In this document: positions 60,856 to 64,000 of the stretch, in pieces
Position numbering within the stretch: position 1 is the first letter of the stretch
Layout: each line of letters starts with the position of its first letter
Source of the DNA: Phoenix dactylifera
Lineage: Eukaryota > Streptophyta > Magnoliopsida > Arecales > Arecaceae
Reading direction: 5' to 3'
DNA: 64,000 bases
Assembly (NCBI RefSeq): GCF_009389715.1
Contig: NC_052399.1
Coordinates: forward strand, 15,813,646 to 15,877,645
Notes under the pieces: model-generated
Database searches by the model: none
Told to the model about the DNA's origin: nothing
What the model saw: only the letters and a program-made list of their open reading frames with translations
Made by a program: the position numbers and the translations under genes

Positions 60856-63712
60856 ATGGGTAGCGCTTCCCTTGTCGTCGGCCCGCCGCCGGGCTCCCTC
60901 CGTCCTCGCAAGCCCCACCGTCGTCCCCGCCCTCGACCGCTCCTCTCCCTCTCCGGCTGCTCCTCTTCCCATCCCGACGCCTCCTCCCGCTCCAACGGTA
61001 CCTCACCCCCCCCTTCACTACTTTCTCTTTTTACCGTAAAAGCCGTTGTGTTATTTGGACATGAACCCCTAAAAGCTCGAAACAACCAAACCTCTTCAGT
61101 GCTTCCACTATTTTGTCGAAGATTCCTCAAGGATGAAAACAAGAGGGGAAATGGGACTTCTTTATTCAAATGAAGCCCTCAACAAAATCCCCGGCAACTC
61201 AACATTTTTTTTTGCAATTCCTCATCTGACATCCTTCATGACAGGCCAAACTGCAGTATCAGCAAGATTCTGCAGCCAGTTGGAAATCTTTTATGAAGGG
61301 TGAAATCGATAGTTACACGATTAAATACTCGGTATCTTTCGTCCGAGGATTGTGGCAGCTAATTGTATGACTGAGGACGGCTGGGCTTGCATGCATTCTT
61401 GTTCTTGTTCTGAGCAGTTAATTATCTTGAAATATTTCGCACCAAAGGATACCTGGGTGCTACTATTTTTTTTCCTTATTGTATCGATGCATCGGCTAAC
61501 CACTTGTTTCTTACTGGATTAATGTGTTATTATTCTTTCTTATGTTTCTAACGGACATTTTTCACCCTTATTGTTTCTGAGAATGTGAATGGACAGCTAC
61601 TCTGCTCACTCTGTTATGCTTTGATTACTTTCTTCTATTCTTCGCCAGGCAAATTAGAAAATCTCACAACCCAAATCCAAAAAGGTTCCAATGATGTGCC
61701 TGCGGAAGGTCAACTTGAAAGCCAGGTTCGGGTGACTGGTGGTGCATATGATTTCCAAAGGGCAACAACGTCGCTCACTAACGAGCTCCTATCGTCTTCC
61801 AAAAAGGTGACTCTTGTAAGGCATGGTTTAAGCTCTTGGAATGAAGAAAGTCGGGTCCAGGTTTGTTTGCTTCTCAGCAACTTTGATTCTTGCTTGTTAA
61901 ATTACTCGGCCATGGTTTTTCTTCAAGCACTTGCGGGCTGTTTGCGTTCTCATCTGTTCTATCTTGGTAGCTGCTATTTAGTCATCAAGCAGGCATAACT
62001 TCAAATACCAAGAATTTTTTGAGTTTTCATCGTGAAAGCGAAAGGTATAAGAAAGTATCTGCAGAACAAAGATTAAGATGGAAGATGCAACATGTTTTGA
62101 TATATAACCCATGGGAGGTCTGATGAAGTTGAACCCTAAAGCATGAATCTTTCTTGCATGATATATAATTGCTAAAAAACCTAGCAGCATTTGTTCAATA
62201 TATGCAAATTACTTTTGACATCAATTGATATTCGAGTCATGGCTTTGAATTCTCCGTAATTCACATCATGTATGTAATGTTATTGTGTCATGAGTTTGGT
62301 GTTTTCATTATCTTTGCAAAGGCAACTATTGATTTTATTTTTCTTAGCAACAACATGAGTAACAATATTTTAAATTAGTTCAAGGTAGATGGAGGGAACT
62401 TTCTAATAGCATGAGACAAACTGATAAACAATGACCGAAGTAGGATTCACCATTGAGAGGTTCCTAATTCTCCTGCATGGTACACATTTATAAGTCACGA
62501 AAATTCGATGTACCTCAGCTATTGGGTTGCCTTGACTTCTAGTGTTAGTTGAGACTTATTTTCAAGTTTCAGTCACCAACGTACTCATTTCTTTTTCATT
62601 TAGGGAAGCTCAAACTTATCTATATTAACAGACACGGGAGCTAGGCAAGCTGAGAAGTGCCGGAATGCTTTGGTCAGCATAAGCTTTGACGTCTGCTTCT
62701 CTAGTCCTATCTCGCGTGCAAAGGTTTAATTGAATCCCCTATCTGGAAGCTAGTAGCTAATAGTTTATTTATGCTCGTATTTTCCAATCATACAATCCAT
62801 TCATTTCAGAAGTATGGGTTGGCATTGTTCTTCCTTTCTCAGTCATAGGTGTTTAATACAGACAACTGCTGAAATAATATGGCATGGAAGGGAACAACCA
62901 CTGGTTTTTCTTGATTCATTGAAGGAGGCGCACCTGTTCTTTCTAGAAGGAATGACAAATGGTATGAGTGCTGGCTATCTGCATGTTCTGTCTTTGGATC
63001 ATACATGCATGACACTATGTAATCATGTTTGAAATTTGGAGGCAGCGGATGCTAAAACGAAGTATCCGAAGTTATATACCACATGGAGAGAAGATCCGGC
63101 TAACTTTCATGTGGATGGCATTTATCCTATTCGAAGATTATGGGTAACAGCAAGAGAGGCTTGGAAGGAAATTTTGTCCACGCCAGTGAGCACATAAACT
63201 CTATGCGGCTCTTCGAGGGCCTGAATTTATTAAAGAATATTTGGGTGTCGGTATTAATGATTGCCATTTTCTTTTGTCTTCAGGGGGAGAATGTTTTGGT
63301 AGTCACCCACAAATCCATTTTGCGGGCGCTCATTTGCACAGCTCTAGGACTTGGGCCCGAGAGGTTAGTTTCTTGATAGTTTTTTTATGGTGAAACAGGA
63401 TCTTTTGTAGAGACACAGGTAAATAAATAAGTTATAGTAAAGATTTTCATTAATCCAAGGCACATTACAACCTCATTTCGTGGTACTAAAGTTCTGTGGT
63501 AATAGCTTGTTGCATATTGATGCTTTAATGAATTTCTTATGTTATTTCATCATTTCTTACCGTGCAAATTGTTTTGGTGATGTAGGTTTCGTGCAATTGA
63601 TGTGAATAATGGTGGGATTTCTATTTTTACGTTTAACAGGCGAGGGGAGGCGATGCTTCAGTGCTTGAACATGACAGCCCACATGTATAGCAATCATATG
63701 TATCAATACTGA
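60856..63712 (+). CDS. Histidine phosphatase, 2-carboxy-D-arabinitol-1-phosphatase-like (phosphoglycerate-mutase superfamily)
   Basis: Seven exons: 60856-60997, 61649-61860, 62604-62723, 62862-62961, 63046-63185, 63284-63363 and 63586-63712. All are GT-AG and frame-consistent, giving 306 residues. The N-terminal ~48 residues are rich in Ser, Arg and Pro with no acidic residue before Asp41 and look like a chloroplast transit peptide. The catalytic motif KVTLVRHGLSSWNEESRVQG holds the phospho-accepting histidine (His106). The second histidine is in NVLVVTHKSILRALI (His247). Other conserved blocks: CFSSPISRAKTTAEIIW, LDSLKEAHLFFLEGMTN, WREDPANFHVDGIYPIR and FRAIDVNNGGISIFTFN. These match plant proteins annotated as probable 2-carboxy-D-arabinitol-1-phosphatase, which removes phosphate from the Rubisco night inhibitor. 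Those I recall are longer (near 480 residues or more, with a second domain), so this may be a single-domain paralogue. The superfamily is certain; the substrate is inferred. Confidence 0.9.
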
Positions 63713-64000
63713 AGAGTCTGCATATCAAAGAACCTGTCTTGTTTAATAAAGTTGAGTCCTATCCATGTTGAGCAAATTTGATGAAGGGAAGATCCCATTA
63801 CAAATTTGAGAGTGCACAAAACCTGAAGTAAGATGGAAAATTTGAGTGGCTACAAGCTGTATAACTTACGAAGTTTTGGTAGCAATATCTGTTGTCGGTT
63901 GATGCGGTCGAAGTAGGGTAATCGCAGTCTAGACTTGGAAAAAAAGGCCAGCATCAAAGAAAACCAAGTGACATCTTTATGTTACCTGTAACATGAAATT
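63713..64000. other. 3' flank of the phosphatase gene
   Basis: Probable 3' UTR with a near-canonical poly-A signal region (tttaataaagttg, 63742-63754). No further gene before the window ends. Confidence 0.5.

Noticed and set aside
1-64000. A new operon-like or defence system
   Set aside because: Every gene that can be recognised is an ordinary plant nuclear gene with spliced exons; nothing in gene order or content points to a novel multi-gene system.

Overview
This is a stretch of a flowering-plant nuclear genome. Its genes have spliced exons, its introns run from under 100 bases to 3 kb, and it carries AT-rich intergenic DNA, LINE and LTR debris and many microsatellites. The protein families (Di19, NAC, a plastid D-amino-acid transaminase, a TAT/NAAT-type aminotransferase, a carboxyarabinitol-phosphatase-like enzyme) are all land-plant types. 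Protein and repeat flavour suggest a monocot, perhaps a palm, but that is inference. I found no prokaryotic system, CRISPR array, rRNA or convincing tRNA.

Layout. 1-1.4 kb: 3' end of a LINE with an open reading frame and poly-A tail. 1.4-3.7 kb: LTR-type debris. 3.7-8.4 kb: mostly empty, with an unassigned coding-like terminal exon on the minus strand at about 6.35-6.51 kb. 8.5-12.0 kb (minus): two-exon gene for a 150-residue OB-fold protein of the Arabidopsis At4g28440 type. 15.3-19.9 kb (plus): five-exon Di19 zinc-finger gene whose third intron has AT-AC, U12-type signals. 22.4-25.5 kb and 26.6-30.5 kb (minus): tandem pair of D-amino-acid transaminase / aminodeoxychorismate-lyase-type genes with the same five-exon structure; only one keeps a plastid transit peptide. 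31.4-35.9 kb (minus): intact seven-exon TAT/NAAT-type aminotransferase. 39.9-47.1 kb (minus): a broken second copy of it, interrupted by LTR sequence. 54.35-56.5 kb (plus): NAC transcription factor with a miR164-type target site. 57.3-59.2 kb: LINE pieces. 60.9-63.7 kb (plus): seven-exon histidine phosphatase resembling 2-carboxy-D-arabinitol-1-phosphatase.

Exon borders were set by hand: each spliced model joins family-conserved peptide blocks, keeps frame across every junction, and uses GT-AG sites except where noted (GC-AG in intron 1 of both transaminases, AT-AC in Di19 intron 3). No shared pathway is evident across the window. The one functional grouping is the run of four same-strand aminotransferase copies (two of fold class IV, two of class I/II), best explained as two independent local duplications.

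The observations most worth a second look are the Di19 AT-AC intron, the loss of the transit-peptide start in one transaminase paralogue, the conserved GC donor in that pair, a duplicated exon-end decoy inside one of its introns, and the coding-like fragments I could not name.
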